34,944 nucleotides of DNA from Lentisphaerota bacterium (GTDB lineage: Bacteria > Verrucomicrobiota > Lentisphaeria > Victivallales > Victivallaceae). The notes under the pieces were generated by a model. It saw only the letters and a list, made by a program, of their open reading frames with translations, was not told the DNA's origin and ran no database searches. The stretch is taken from contig SUVY01000024.1 of NCBI GenBank assembly GCA_015061775.1, positions 1 through 34,944 of the forward strand. The letters run 5' to 3'. The position numbers and the translations under genes were made by a program. Shown here piece after piece: positions 1-8,290 of the stretch. Within the stretch, counting starts at the first letter, position 1. Each line of letters opens with the position of its first letter.

Positions 1-126
1 AAAAAGTTTTTTCGCTTTTCTTGAAAGGGTGAGAGGGGCGCGGGGAGAGCGGGAAAACTTCTTTTCTCGCGAAAAGAAGTTTTCCCGCTTTCCCCGCATC
101 ATCTCCCCATATCGGGAACAAAGCTT
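1..126 (-). repeat. Dispersed intergenic hairpin repeat, copy A
   Basis: First of three related intergenic elements (others at 29023-29208 and 32350-32509). Read on the minus strand it begins GTTCCCGATATGGGGAGATG (near 119-100) and ends CTTTCAAGAAAAGCG followed by an A/T-rich tail at the window edge, so it may continue to the left. Its core is a perfect 18-bp stem, 49-66 (GCGGGAAAACTTCTTTTC) against 71-88, with the 4-nt loop TCGC. The stem extends to 40-97 with one mismatch. It lies directly behind the stop codon of the minus-strand glycosyltransferase gene and points the same way as that gene. No transposase is encoded. A REP/MITE-like element that could also end or stabilise transcripts is the best guess. 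Confidence 0.75.
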
Positions 127-127
127 T

Positions 128-1000
128 TCAGAAAATCATCCGAAAGAAGTTTTTCAGGGTATGGTGATTTTTGAATGCTTCGCGGGCGTGGTATTTCGCC
201 TTGTCGCTGAGCTTTTCGCGCGCGGCTTCACGACGCAGTTTGCTGTGAAAATCTGCCCTGCGCCTGCGTATGATATCTGAGTATTTTTCCTCAAGTTCAG
301 GATGAGCGGCAACAAATTCTTCAAATATTCCCCAGGTGACTGACAACTTGCTGTATGATGCCGATGAGAGATTTCCTCCGTGGCGGCGGCGCAGAAAGAC
401 CGGCTCGGAGACCGCATAAAAACTGCACTCAAGGGAGAGATCAAGGAAAAATCCCCAATCATAGCTCACGCGCTTGCTGCTGTCAAAGCCCCCTTTTTGG
501 CGGAAAAGTTCAAGCGGAACAAGCGTTCCGCAGTTATTGACCACAATGTGTTTCAGCAAATCTCCGGTTATTTTTCCGGAGGGATTATGCGCCATCTTGC
601 GTTTGGTCTGGAGCTGTTTGCCTTCGGTATCTATGGAGATATACGTTCCATAACTGCAGGCGTTTTCTTCGCCGTCGGGGAGTGCTTCGTACAATCTCTC
701 CACAGCATCCGGAAGAAAAACATCATCGGAGTCATTGAAGACTATATATTTTCCCTGCGCCAGCTGAGCCGCATGATTCTTTGCCGATGCATCGCCTCCG
801 TTGGGCTGCCGCACGTAACGAATCTGAGGATATTTCTCGCGCATCAACTCTGCAGTTCCATCTGTCGAACCATCGTCTATCACGATTATTTCACAGTTGG
901 GATAGCTCTGACCAAGCAGTGAATCAAGGCAGTACGGAAGATAATCCGCCCGGTTATAAGCGGATACACCTATTGAAATCAATGGTTTTTCATTCTGCAT
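128..1000 (-). CDS. Family 2 glycosyltransferase (GT-A fold)
   Basis: Predicted cytoplasmic glycosyltransferase that moves a sugar from a nucleotide-sugar donor to a cell-surface polysaccharide or glycolipid acceptor; the substrate cannot be told. About 290 residues. The N-terminus has the GT2 signature: SIGVSAYNRADYL, then EIIVIDDGSTDGT (nucleotide-binding Asp), then NDSDDVF, the DXD-like metal/donor site. The C-terminal third is basic and rich in Lys/Arg/Ala and may touch the membrane or acceptor. I chose the ATG at 1000 because it has GGAG upstream and a good promoter at 1051-1079 would start the transcript near 1044. The longer frame up to 1093 opens with TTG, has no ribosome site and would begin upstream of that promoter. 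The stop codon abuts repeat copy A. Confidence 0.85.
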   Translation of the reverse strand: MQNEKPLISIGVSAYNRADYLPYCLDSLLGQSYPNCEIIVIDDGSTDGTAELMREKYPQIRYVRQPNGGDASAKNHAAQLAQGKYIVFNDSDDVFLPDAVERLYEALPDGEENACSYGTYISIDTEGKQLQTKRKMAHNPSGKITGDLLKHIVVNNCGTLVPLELFRQKGGFDSSKRVSYDWGFFLDLSLECSFYAVSEPVFLRRRHGGNLSSASYSKLSVTWGIFEEFVAAHPELEEKYSDIIRRRRADFHSKLRREAAREKLSDKAKYHAREAFKNHHTLKNFFRMIF

Positions 1001-1050
1001 GAGAGCTTTTACTTTCTCCAACAGTTTCAGGTCATAAACACAGATAAAGT

Positions 1051-1079
1051 AATATATCACTCCGCCCCGGATTATGCAA
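1051..1079 (-). promoter_or_regulatory. sigma70-like promoter for the GT2 gene
   Basis: On the minus strand TTGCAT (1079-1074) and TATATT (1056-1051) are separated by 17 bp. The expected start near 1044 gives a leader of about 44 nt to the ATG at 1000. This is pattern evidence only. Confidence 0.5.
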
Positions 1080-1101
1080 GGGACGATTTTCAAAAAAACA
1101 T

Positions 1102-1129
1102 TTGTAAAATCCGGTATTTACGGTATATT
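1102..1129 (+). promoter_or_regulatory. sigma70-like promoter for the small membrane protein
   Basis: TTGTAA (1102-1107) and TATATT (1124-1129) are spaced 16 bp, about 40 bp before the ATG at 1171. It is back-to-back with the minus-strand promoter at 1051-1079, which makes this a divergent promoter region. Confidence 0.45.
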
Positions 1130-1170
1130 ATTGCAGTAACAAACGTTAAAGAGAAGAAAAAGAGTTTCAC

Positions 1171-1737
1171 ATGGATATTCAATACACAAGACAGAATTCT
1201 GTTAAAAATCTGATATACGCATTATGGAACTACTACCTCTTTATTTTTGCTCCGCGCAAAGTATGGCAATGTATTTTGGCTGCAATACTTTTTTTGTATA
1301 TCGCTGCCAATCCTTCAGACGAATTGCTTATCTTTATTGCGATCATCCACGTCGGATTGACGGTCATCGATTTTCCGCTCTTTGCGTTCAGTATGATAAA
1401 ACAACTCAAGTTTTATGGTGTTTTTGAGCATGAAACTACCATCAGGATAACTTCAAACGGTATTGAGACAAGCTGCAACGGAAATGTCGTAAACTCAAAA
1501 TTCGACAGCTTCTCCGGATATTTCATCTGGAAAAACACCGTCTGGATGCTCGGAGCGGATTTTGCTTTTGCCGGGGCTTTCACTCTAAAAAAGATGCCTG
1601 ATGACGGCAAAGAGTTTATTGAACTGCTCCGGGAAAACAACTTGAAGAGAGTATCATTTTTCACAGTCAAACGCTGGATAACTCCCGCTATCGCCCTCTT
1701 GGCACTCGGAGTTATTATCTGGATAAACATCAAGTAA
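1171..1737 (+). CDS. Small integral membrane protein, YcxB-like
   Basis: A 188-residue protein of unknown function. It has two adjacent hydrophobic segments near residues 30-75 (WQCILAAILFLYIAA, then a long segment ending FPLFAFSMI), a soluble beta-rich middle (about 85-150), and a final hydrophobic helix (about 170-187, ITPAIALLALGVIIWI). The middle has the look of YcxB-type domains: a TIRITSNGIET strand, then the segment FDSFSGYFIWKNTVWML, and later FIELLRENN. The family match is from memory of the pattern, not a search. The ribosome site is weak (GAGAAGAAAAAGAG before ATG). The gene is convergent with the next gene, whose stop codon is only 2 bp away, and no terminator hairpin is visible between them. 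It appears to be a single-gene transcript. Confidence 0.7.
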   Translation: MDIQYTRQNSVKNLIYALWNYYLFIFAPRKVWQCILAAILFLYIAANPSDELLIFIAIIHVGLTVIDFPLFAFSMIKQLKFYGVFEHETTIRITSNGIETSCNGNVVNSKFDSFSGYFIWKNTVWMLGADFAFAGAFTLKKMPDDGKEFIELLRENNLKRVSFFTVKRWITPAIALLALGVIIWINIK

Positions 1738-1739
1738 TA

Positions 1740-3143
1740 TTACCAGACACGGAAAATCCGGTGCATGGCGTTTTCTGATATCAATGTGCACTTGATACCA
1801 AAACGTTTCATCAATGCGTTTATATCTTCATTTCTGTTTATGACTGCCGCCGATCCTGAAGGCAATGTCTGAACTCTTCCGCGAGGTCCGTCAAAATGGA
1901 ATTTTGCCAACTCAACTCCATTTAGTGCGCTGTAATACATCACGCTCCACGGGTCTGAGCTGAAACTCAAGTAGCAATATTGGAACTCCGTCTGCGACAA
2001 GATTTTTGCCGTTTCGTGCGGAACATGACTTTCTGAGCAATACCACGGAGCAAAAAAATCATCCTGCTCGGCTCCTTTGTTGACCGTTGACAACATGTTT
2101 ACGGTAATGGAAAGAGTATTTATCAGGAAAACCATTCCGACAGAAAACGCGGCATACACAACTTTGACTTTGCCGACAGAAAAACCTTTGCTTTTTCTCA
2201 CCAATGCAAATGCCCTTGACGCATACACGCTTATTACCCAGAGATATATTCCGAAAAATGGGAAATACACCCTCGGAAACGGAGCAACTTTTGCACAAAA
2301 CACCAACGGCAACACTGCCGCAAATGACAACAATATAAGATGTCTGCTCCTGCTGATGCGTCCGGGAAAAAGAGATGTCAGCAAAGCTGATAACAAAACA
2401 GGAAGCGTACAAGCGGCAAAAGAGACAACTCCGGCAACCAGCGACGCTGCCCTGTCGTGCCACCCCTCCCCGAGCTCACTTGCCCTGATAAGCTGCCCAA
2501 GCAGCGGAAGCCAGAAAAGTGCAAATGCAGACAGCGTTATAATAATAAGCCAATAAAAACGCTTGCGTTTCCAGAATTTTATTCCTGCCGAAGGAACAGC
2601 ACACACCGCGGCGGCTCCGACCACGAAGAGATTGCTCGGAAGTATCGAAACACAACATAGTGTACTTACAAACAGCTGGACTCCGCTGCGGAGCGTTCCC
2701 CTGAAGCAGAAATTGCGGGCACAGTAAAGTGTTATCATCGAAAACAACAGCGACAACATATATCCGCGCACCGATGTCGCGTAAATCAGAAAAGGAACCG
2801 ATACTGCAAAACAGCAGAGCCCGGTACGGAAAACAAAGTTTTTGAAATTACTCCATGAAAAAACGATAAAACCGCAAGCCGCAGCAAAAGAGAGCATCCT
2901 GCACCAGACATCCGGAGCAACTCCATCCGGCATGACCAGATACCATATACGCAGAAGCATGGTAAAACCGATATGGTTATTGGGAATGACGTAACTCCAA
3001 TAAATCTTATCCAATGGAAGCATGGCAAAGTTGAGCAGCGTCAACGCTTCATCGAACCAGAATGCACGCAAAAGATAACTCCTTGATGCCGCAAAAAACA
3101 GCCCGAGAACTATCAATAACGAATATTTTTTAAAAAACTTCAT
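1740..3143 (-). CDS. GT-C type membrane glycosyltransferase (GT39/ArnT-like)
   Basis: A 467-residue polytopic membrane protein, probably a polyprenyl-phosphate-sugar-dependent glycosyltransferase. The first hydrophobic helix (residues 8-25) is followed by RAFWFDEALTLL, with Asp31-Glu32 in the first outer loop. This acidic pair is the catalytic/metal motif typical of GT-C enzymes of the PMT/ArnT/GT39 type. About ten hydrophobic segments follow, and a short soluble C-terminal domain (about 370-467) ends the protein. The donor and the acceptor cannot be told from sequence. The ATG lies 5 nt after the stop of the ABC permease at 3149, so the gene is the last member of the efflux operon that starts at 8126. 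Whether it works with the transporter or is only co-transcribed is unknown. Confidence 0.7.
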   Translation of the reverse strand: MKFFKKYSLLIVLGLFFAASRSYLLRAFWFDEALTLLNFAMLPLDKIYWSYVIPNNHIGFTMLLRIWYLVMPDGVAPDVWCRMLSFAAACGFIVFSWSNFKNFVFRTGLCCFAVSVPFLIYATSVRGYMLSLLFSMITLYCARNFCFRGTLRSGVQLFVSTLCCVSILPSNLFVVGAAAVCAVPSAGIKFWKRKRFYWLIIITLSAFALFWLPLLGQLIRASELGEGWHDRAASLVAGVVSFAACTLPVLLSALLTSLFPGRISRSRHLILLSFAAVLPLVFCAKVAPFPRVYFPFFGIYLWVISVYASRAFALVRKSKGFSVGKVKVVYAAFSVGMVFLINTLSITVNMLSTVNKGAEQDDFFAPWYCSESHVPHETAKILSQTEFQYCYLSFSSDPWSVMYYSALNGVELAKFHFDGPRGRVQTLPSGSAAVINRNEDINALMKRFGIKCTLISENAMHRIFRVW

Positions 3144-3148
3144 TTATC

Positions 3149-4267
3149 TTATGCAACACTCTTTCGGAAACGGCATAACGATATCCAGAAGAGCACGCTG
3201 CCAATCAAAAAGAGAAATACGTATTGTTTCCATACGACATCGATGCCTGCACCGCGGAACAGGATAGATGAACTCAACTCGACCAGATGGGTATTGGGAG
3301 CTGCAAGCATTATATCCTGAACCCAGCCGGGCATACTCTCGCGCGGAGTTGAGCTGCCGGAAAGCATCTGCATCGGCAAAAGCACCAGTATCAGCAGCAT
3401 TCCGAGCTGCGGCATGTTCTGAGCAATACAGGCAAGAAAAATTCCGAGGCTTGTGACCGCAAACAAGTGAAGCGCAACTCCTATAAGGTAGAGCAACACC
3501 GAACCCTCTATCGGAATATGCATAGCCTGCTCGATCACCAGCAGCAATGACAATGCTGAAGAGACCAGTACAACTACCAGCATCGACCAGACTTTCGATA
3601 CCATTATCTCAAATCCGGTGACCGGCATGACCAGCAGGTGCTCGAGTGTTCCGCATTCGCGCTCCCTGATAAGCGCAGCTCCTGTGAGGATGATCGCCAG
3701 CATGGTGATATTGTTGACCAACTGCATGACTCCGCTGAACCATATCTGGGTAAGATTGGGGTTGAAACGGTTGCGTACAAGGGATACCGCCGACTGAGAG
3801 GATGAAGAGACTCCTTTGTTGACAAACTTATCGACCTCGGAAGAGATTATCTTCTGGATGTAGCCGCTTCCGGTAAAAGCCTGACTCATGCGGGTCGCAT
3901 CGACATTGAGCTGGATCTCCGGATCTTTTCCAGCCATGACATCGCGCTCAAAGTTGTTGGGAATTACCACCACAAAGGTGAAGTTTCCGCTATCCATCTC
4001 CGGATCGATTTCAGGATGAGTTATCTCCTGCGGAGCAAGAAACATCGGGGGCATGAACGAATCTATTATCCTTCTTGAAAGCTGGGAGTGATCTTCGTCA
4101 ACCACCGCGATAGCCGCATTGGTGATCGAATCAGGAGTCGCTGATCCGGAGACATATACTCCAAGCGAAAACGAATAGACTATCAGGATAACCAACATAT
4201 AATCGCGGAAAAGTCCACGCAGCTCTTTTACTCCGAGATAAAAAATATTTTTTAAACTTTGCAGCAT
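3149..4267 (-). CDS. ABC-2 type permease (YhhJ/YbhR-like)
   Basis: Membrane subunit of an ABC exporter, about 372 residues. It has the ABC-2 layout: an N-terminal membrane segment (VILIVYSFSLGVYVSG), a large extracytoplasmic domain (about 40-165), then five membrane segments, with RERECGTLEHLLVMPVTGFE between the second and third, the typical ABC-2 intracellular coupling motif. The start was set at the ATG at 4267, which has GGAG 8 nt upstream and sits 2 nt after the stop of the upstream ATPase gene. A longer frame from a GTG at 4294 overlaps that gene and has no ribosome site. The order MFP, double-ATPase/permease, permease matches the E. coli yhiI-rbbA-yhhJ arrangement. The two permeases presumably pair to form the channel. 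Confidence 0.88.
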   Translation of the reverse strand: MLQSLKNIFYLGVKELRGLFRDYMLVILIVYSFSLGVYVSGSATPDSITNAAIAVVDEDHSQLSRRIIDSFMPPMFLAPQEITHPEIDPEMDSGNFTFVVVIPNNFERDVMAGKDPEIQLNVDATRMSQAFTGSGYIQKIISSEVDKFVNKGVSSSSQSAVSLVRNRFNPNLTQIWFSGVMQLVNNITMLAIILTGAALIRERECGTLEHLLVMPVTGFEIMVSKVWSMLVVVLVSSALSLLLVIEQAMHIPIEGSVLLYLIGVALHLFAVTSLGIFLACIAQNMPQLGMLLILVLLPMQMLSGSSTPRESMPGWVQDIMLAAPNTHLVELSSSILFRGAGIDVVWKQYVFLFLIGSVLFWISLCRFRKSVA

Positions 4268-4269
4268 TT

Positions 4270-7032
4270 TCAACGCTCCTGTTTTCTCAGGCACATCACT
4301 CCGGCTCCGATCACCACGGGAACGGTCACAGCAAGGAGGAGTATCTGCAATTTAAGATCCGAAAATCCAAGTGCTTTATTGAAGACTCCGCGACTGATAA
4401 GCAGCATGTGGCTGGTGGGATAGATACTGCCTATTATCCGCGCCATTCCGGTCTGAGTGGAAACCGGATTGACCATTCCGCACATCTGAGTTGCGGGGAG
4501 CACCGTTCCGAGCATGGTGAGGAATATCACAGCGATCTGACTGCGGGTGACTGAGCTTGCCAGCAACCCCATTCCGGTAGAGCAGAAACAATACAGAACA
4601 AGAGCAAATATCAGCGTGAACAAGCTTCCTTTTACCGGAACTCCGAATATCGTCACAGCCATTACTATAAGCATCATGAAGCTCAGACATGAAAACAGCA
4701 CGTAAGGCATCTGTTTACCAAGCATGAACTCAGTCCGGGTAAGCGGAGTAACATACAAATTGATGATCGAGCCCATCTCTTTTTCTCTTACGACTGCAAG
4801 AGCAGCAAGAATAGCCGGAATCATCATAAGAAGTATCGGTATCACTGCCGGAACCATCGCCGGAAGGCTCAACACATCAGGATTATAGCGGTATCGCGTC
4901 TCGACGTTGACCAGCTGTGTTTGAGATTGTCCGTGTTTTCCTGCATATTTGGCAAGCCAGCTGCTGTGCATGGCGGAAATATATCCGTTGACCGTCTCGG
5001 CGCGGCTGGGCATGGAACCATCGACCCAGAAACTTATTTCCGGAGAATTGCCCTGCTCGACATCCCTGCCGAAATTGGGAGGAAGCTCGACGACCATACT
5101 CAGCTCTCCGGAACGCATACGGCGGTCGATATCAGCATAATCTCTCACCGGAGCTCTTTCCACAAAATAACGTGATGAACCGGCAATATTGAGCGCATAT
5201 TCACGGCTCAGTTCACTCTGATCACGGTCGAGAACTGCGTATGGAAGGTTTTCGACATCCATAGTGATACCAAATCCCATTACCACCATAAGCAGCAACG
5301 CTCCGAACAGCGCGAGCGTCGCACGGATGGGGTCGCGCATGAGTTCAAGTGTCTCTCTCCAGAAACAACTGTACCAGCGTTGAATACTGAAAACAGAGCT
5401 GAAAAACTCTGCAACAGCTCCCCTTTTTTCTGTATGGAGTTCTTCCTGTGCAGTTGCCGCATACTCGATCTTTTCGCGCGATGCCGGATCAGCATCCTCA
5501 AGATAACCTATAAAAGCCTCTTCAAGTGTAGCAGCATTGCGCTCACGGACGATATTTTCCGGAGTATCACAGGCGAGCGAACGGCCTGCGTGCATTAGAG
5601 ATATACGGTCACAGCGTTCGGCTTCATTCATAAAGTGGGTGGTGATAAATATAGTTACTCCATCACGGCGTGACAACTCGATGATGAGCTCCCAGAAGAG
5701 ATCACGCGCCACAGGATCGACTCCGGATGTCGGTTCGTCAAGAATAAGTATCTTGGGGTTGTGGATCACCGCCGCCGCAAGAGAAAGGCGCTGCTTGATA
5801 CCGAGCGGAAGTTCCGCAGGAACTGTATCGGCAACACTTTCAAGCTGAAAACGGTGGATCATCGCCTCAACACGCTCTGAAACCTGAGCTTCCGGAATGC
5901 GGTAAAGCCGCGCATAAAGCATGAGGTTCTGGCGAACTGTAAGCTCTCCGTAAAGCGAGAAAAGCTGGGTCATGTACCCGAGGTTGAGACGGACTGCCAT
6001 GTTATTGGAGTCAACTGGAGCTCCGAACAACTCCGCCCTGCCCTCGGTGGCTGGAAGAAGACCGGTGAGCATGCGCATCGTCGTAGTCTTTCCGCAGCCG
6101 TTGGAACCAAGAAAGCCGAAAATCTCTCCGCGCCGTATTTTGAAACTCACGTGGTCAACTGCGGTAAAATTTCCGAAACGCTTGGTGAGACCTTCTGCCT
6201 GAATTGATATATCGTTGTCGTCGGCGCAAAGGGGCGGAACAGTCAACTCCTTGTGTCCGGTTCGGCTGCTCTCCGGAAGAAGCTCGATAAATGCGGCGTC
6301 AAGGTTGTCTTTACCGGTCTTTTCAAAAATCTCCTGCGGAGTTCCGGTATCGAGGATCCTTCCGTTATCCATTGCAATAAGCCAATCAAAACGCTGAGCC
6401 TCATCCATGTAGGCTGTCGCCACTATGACTGTCATCTGAGGCTGCTCCTTGCGGACGCTGTCGACCAGATCCCAGAACTGGCGCCGGGCAAGCGGATCGA
6501 CTCCGGTGGTTGGTTCATCCAGAACCAGCAAATCGGGATCATGGATAAGGGCACAGCAGAGACCGAGCTTCTGTTTCATGCCTCCGGAGAGCTTTCCTGC
6601 AGGACGGTCGAGAAACGGGTAGAGCCCGGTACTGCGGGTCAGACGGTCGATACGCTTGCGGCGTTCCGCGGCATTATGTCCGAAAAGTCTTCCGAAAAAC
6701 TGCAGGTTTTCTTCAACAGTCAGGGTAAAATAGAGGTTTTTACCCAATCCCTGAGGCATATAGGCGATTTTCGGACACACTTTGTCGCGATGTGCCTTGC
6801 TGCGCATATCTCCGCCGAGAACCTCAACTTCACCGCTTTCACCGAGGGCGTGAGCTCCGGTAATCAGAGAAAGCAGCGTTGATTTTCCGACGCCGTCCGG
6901 ACCGATGAGTCCGACGAGCCGCCTCGGAGCTATTTCCAGGGAGAGATCGTCAATCGCAGTTACCCTGCCGTATTTGTGGGTCACATGAGAGACCCGCACG
7001 ACGGCTTTGGATGAGGTACTGTCTCCCATCAT
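4270..7032 (-). CDS. Double-ATPase/permease ABC transporter fusion (RbbA-like)
   Basis: A 920-residue fusion of two ABC ATPase domains and one ABC-2 permease domain. ATPase 1 (about 10-240) has Walker A GPDGVGKS (44-51), signature LSGGMKQ and Walker [14 protein letters not shown]. ATPase 2 (about 275-500) has Walker A GSNGCGKT, a degenerate signature LPLGIKQ and Walker [14 protein letters not shown]. The permease part (about 560-915) has a first membrane helix ([19 protein letters not shown]), an external domain and five more helices, with [21 protein letters not shown] as coupling motif. Domain order and length match RbbA/YhiH proteins (about 910 residues), in which the second signature is also altered as I recall it. 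The ATG overlaps the stop of the upstream fusion-protein gene (ATGA), which implies translational coupling. The likely role is export of drugs or envelope components; the substrate is unknown. Confidence 0.9.
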   Translation of the reverse strand: MMGDSTSSKAVVRVSHVTHKYGRVTAIDDLSLEIAPRRLVGLIGPDGVGKSTLLSLITGAHALGESGEVEVLGGDMRSKAHRDKVCPKIAYMPQGLGKNLYFTLTVEENLQFFGRLFGHNAAERRKRIDRLTRSTGLYPFLDRPAGKLSGGMKQKLGLCCALIHDPDLLVLDEPTTGVDPLARRQFWDLVDSVRKEQPQMTVIVATAYMDEAQRFDWLIAMDNGRILDTGTPQEIFEKTGKDNLDAAFIELLPESSRTGHKELTVPPLCADDNDISIQAEGLTKRFGNFTAVDHVSFKIRRGEIFGFLGSNGCGKTTTMRMLTGLLPATEGRAELFGAPVDSNNMAVRLNLGYMTQLFSLYGELTVRQNLMLYARLYRIPEAQVSERVEAMIHRFQLESVADTVPAELPLGIKQRLSLAAAVIHNPKILILDEPTSGVDPVARDLFWELIIELSRRDGVTIFITTHFMNEAERCDRISLMHAGRSLACDTPENIVRERNAATLEEAFIGYLEDADPASREKIEYAATAQEELHTEKRGAVAEFFSSVFSIQRWYSCFWRETLELMRDPIRATLALFGALLLMVVMGFGITMDVENLPYAVLDRDQSELSREYALNIAGSSRYFVERAPVRDYADIDRRMRSGELSMVVELPPNFGRDVEQGNSPEISFWVDGSMPSRAETVNGYISAMHSSWLAKYAGKHGQSQTQLVNVETRYRYNPDVLSLPAMVPAVIPILLMMIPAILAALAVVREKEMGSIINLYVTPLTRTEFMLGKQMPYVLFSCLSFMMLIVMAVTIFGVPVKGSLFTLIFALVLYCFCSTGMGLLASSVTRSQIAVIFLTMLGTVLPATQMCGMVNPVSTQTGMARIIGSIYPTSHMLLISRGVFNKALGFSDLKLQILLLAVTVPVVIGAGVMCLRKQER

Positions 7033-8126
7033 TTTTCAGCCTTTTTGAGTGTTTTTCCCTTCTCTTTGAGCAACATGAGCTGCTCAGGCCATTTTGCGTT
7101 GGGGTCGAGCTGCACCCATGCGACTCCGGGAAGTCCGGTCTTGACATACTCGACGTACTTCTGGAGAAGCTCAGGAGAGATCCTCGCTTTGATGCGGAAC
7201 ATCAGCTTCTGACGCTCGATTTTGGTTTCAACCGTCTTGGGAGTGAACTGAGCCACACTCGCCACATAGGATATCTTCGCCGGAATGGGTACTGTCGGAA
7301 GCGCATCGAGAACAATGCGGACATCTGCTCCGAGCTTGACTTTTCCTGCGACTGCTTCAGGAAGATAGAACGTCATGTAAACATCGGTAAGATCTACGAG
7401 ATTGAGTACTCTGCCTCCGGCATTGAGCACCTCTCCGGGTTCGGAAATGCGGTACTGTATCCTGCCTCCGAGCGGAGCCGTGAGCTTGCTGTCGTCAATA
7501 TCCGCCTGAATACGTGCGATATCTGCCTCTGCAGCCTTGATATTTGCCTTCTCGCCCTCCGCGGCAGCTTTGGCTGCGCTGATTGCCGCCTCAGCCTGCT
7601 TGACATTGGCTTGGGCTGCGGCAAGTTCAGCTTTGGCGGTAAGGTAGATCGTTTCGTCATTTTCAAAGGTCTGCCGGCTCATCGCGGAGTCTTTGAGAAG
7701 CTTTTGTGCACGCTCATAACGCTTTCTTGCTCCGTCAAGACTGCTCTCCTTCTGGAGAACGACCGCTTTTGCAGCCTCAAGTTCGCTCTGACGGACTCCG
7801 ATATTTGCAACGGCTCCGGCTTCAGCTGTGACCGCTTGAGCGTGTTTGGCTTTTGCTTGGGCGAGCTCGGCTTCGAGGGTGTTGGTCTGCATTTTTGCGA
7901 GCAGCTGTCCTTTTTTCACCATGTCTCCCTCATTGACATCGATGCTTTCGATGCGTCCGGCAAGCTTGGAGGAAATATTTATTTCAGTAGCTTCAAGTCT
8001 TCCGTTGCCGCAGGCAAAACCGGGATTGCGGTATATGGCGTTTTCGCGATAAGATTTCACCAGATAAAATCCGATTCCGACGGCGGCGATGAGGATCATC
8101 GCAATTACTATTTTTTTCATATTCAT
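7029..8126 (-). CDS. HlyD-family periplasmic adaptor (membrane fusion protein)
   Basis: A 365-residue adaptor that would link the inner-membrane ABC exporter encoded downstream to an outer-membrane TolC-like channel. Residues 4-22 form an uncleaved signal anchor ([20 protein letters not shown]). The first half of a biotinyl-lipoyl domain follows ([29 protein letters not shown]), then a long alanine-rich coiled coil (about 70-205), then the second lipoyl half ([24 protein letters not shown]) and beta-barrel segments. The start has AAAGAG 7 nt upstream and a near-ideal promoter at 8170-8198. The gene overlaps the RbbA-like gene by 4 bp. It is YhiI/YbhG-like by context. No TolC gene lies in the window. 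Confidence 0.9.
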   Translation of the reverse strand: MNMKKIVIAMILIAAVGIGFYLVKSYRENAIYRNPGFACGNGRLEATEINISSKLAGRIESIDVNEGDMVKKGQLLAKMQTNTLEAELAQAKAKHAQAVTAEAGAVANIGVRQSELEAAKAVVLQKESSLDGARKRYERAQKLLKDSAMSRQTFENDETIYLTAKAELAAAQANVKQAEAAISAAKAAAEGEKANIKAAEADIARIQADIDDSKLTAPLGGRIQYRISEPGEVLNAGGRVLNLVDLTDVYMTFYLPEAVAGKVKLGADVRIVLDALPTVPIPAKISYVASVAQFTPKTVETKIERQKLMFRIKARISPELLQKYVEYVKTGLPGVAWVQLDPNAKWPEQLMLLKEKGKTLKKAEK

Positions 8127-8169
8127 AGCTTTACTCTTTCTATATTACGGTTATAATTGCTCTGAAAAT

Positions 8170-8198
8170 ACTATAGCGCTGTAAGCAACATATTTCAA
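8170..8198 (-). promoter_or_regulatory. sigma70-like promoter of the efflux operon
   Basis: On the minus strand TTGAAA (8198-8193) and TATAGT (8175-8170) are spaced exactly 17 bp. The start is predicted near 8163, about 37 nt before the ATG at 8126. No clear operator palindrome was seen. Confidence 0.55.
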
Positions 8199-8232
8199 AC
8201 AAAATATGTAAGATTTTCTATTTTTAATCAAC

Positions 8233-8266
8233 AAAAAAAATCCGCTCTATCAAAAAAAGAGCGGAT
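8233..8266 (-). terminator. Rho-independent terminator after the surface-protein gene
   Basis: On the minus strand ATCCGCTC (8266-8259) pairs with GAGCGGAT (8247-8240), and a run of eight T follows (8240-8233). It lies 25 nt after the stop codon of the gene at 8291 and upstream of the efflux promoter, so it separates the two transcription units. Confidence 0.85.
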
Positions 8267-8290
8267 CGTATGCAGTAAAAAATGTTTACT

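Noticed and set aside
29-280. Plus-strand frame of 83 codons at the left edge
   Set aside because: Covers the hairpin repeat and the 3' end of the glycosyltransferase gene in antisense; no protein features.
7011-8156. Long plus-strand frame of 381 codons opposite the HlyD-type gene
   Set aside because: It is an antisense shadow of a gene with clear lipoyl and coiled-coil motifs. Its protein shows no domain, and it would run through the efflux promoter.
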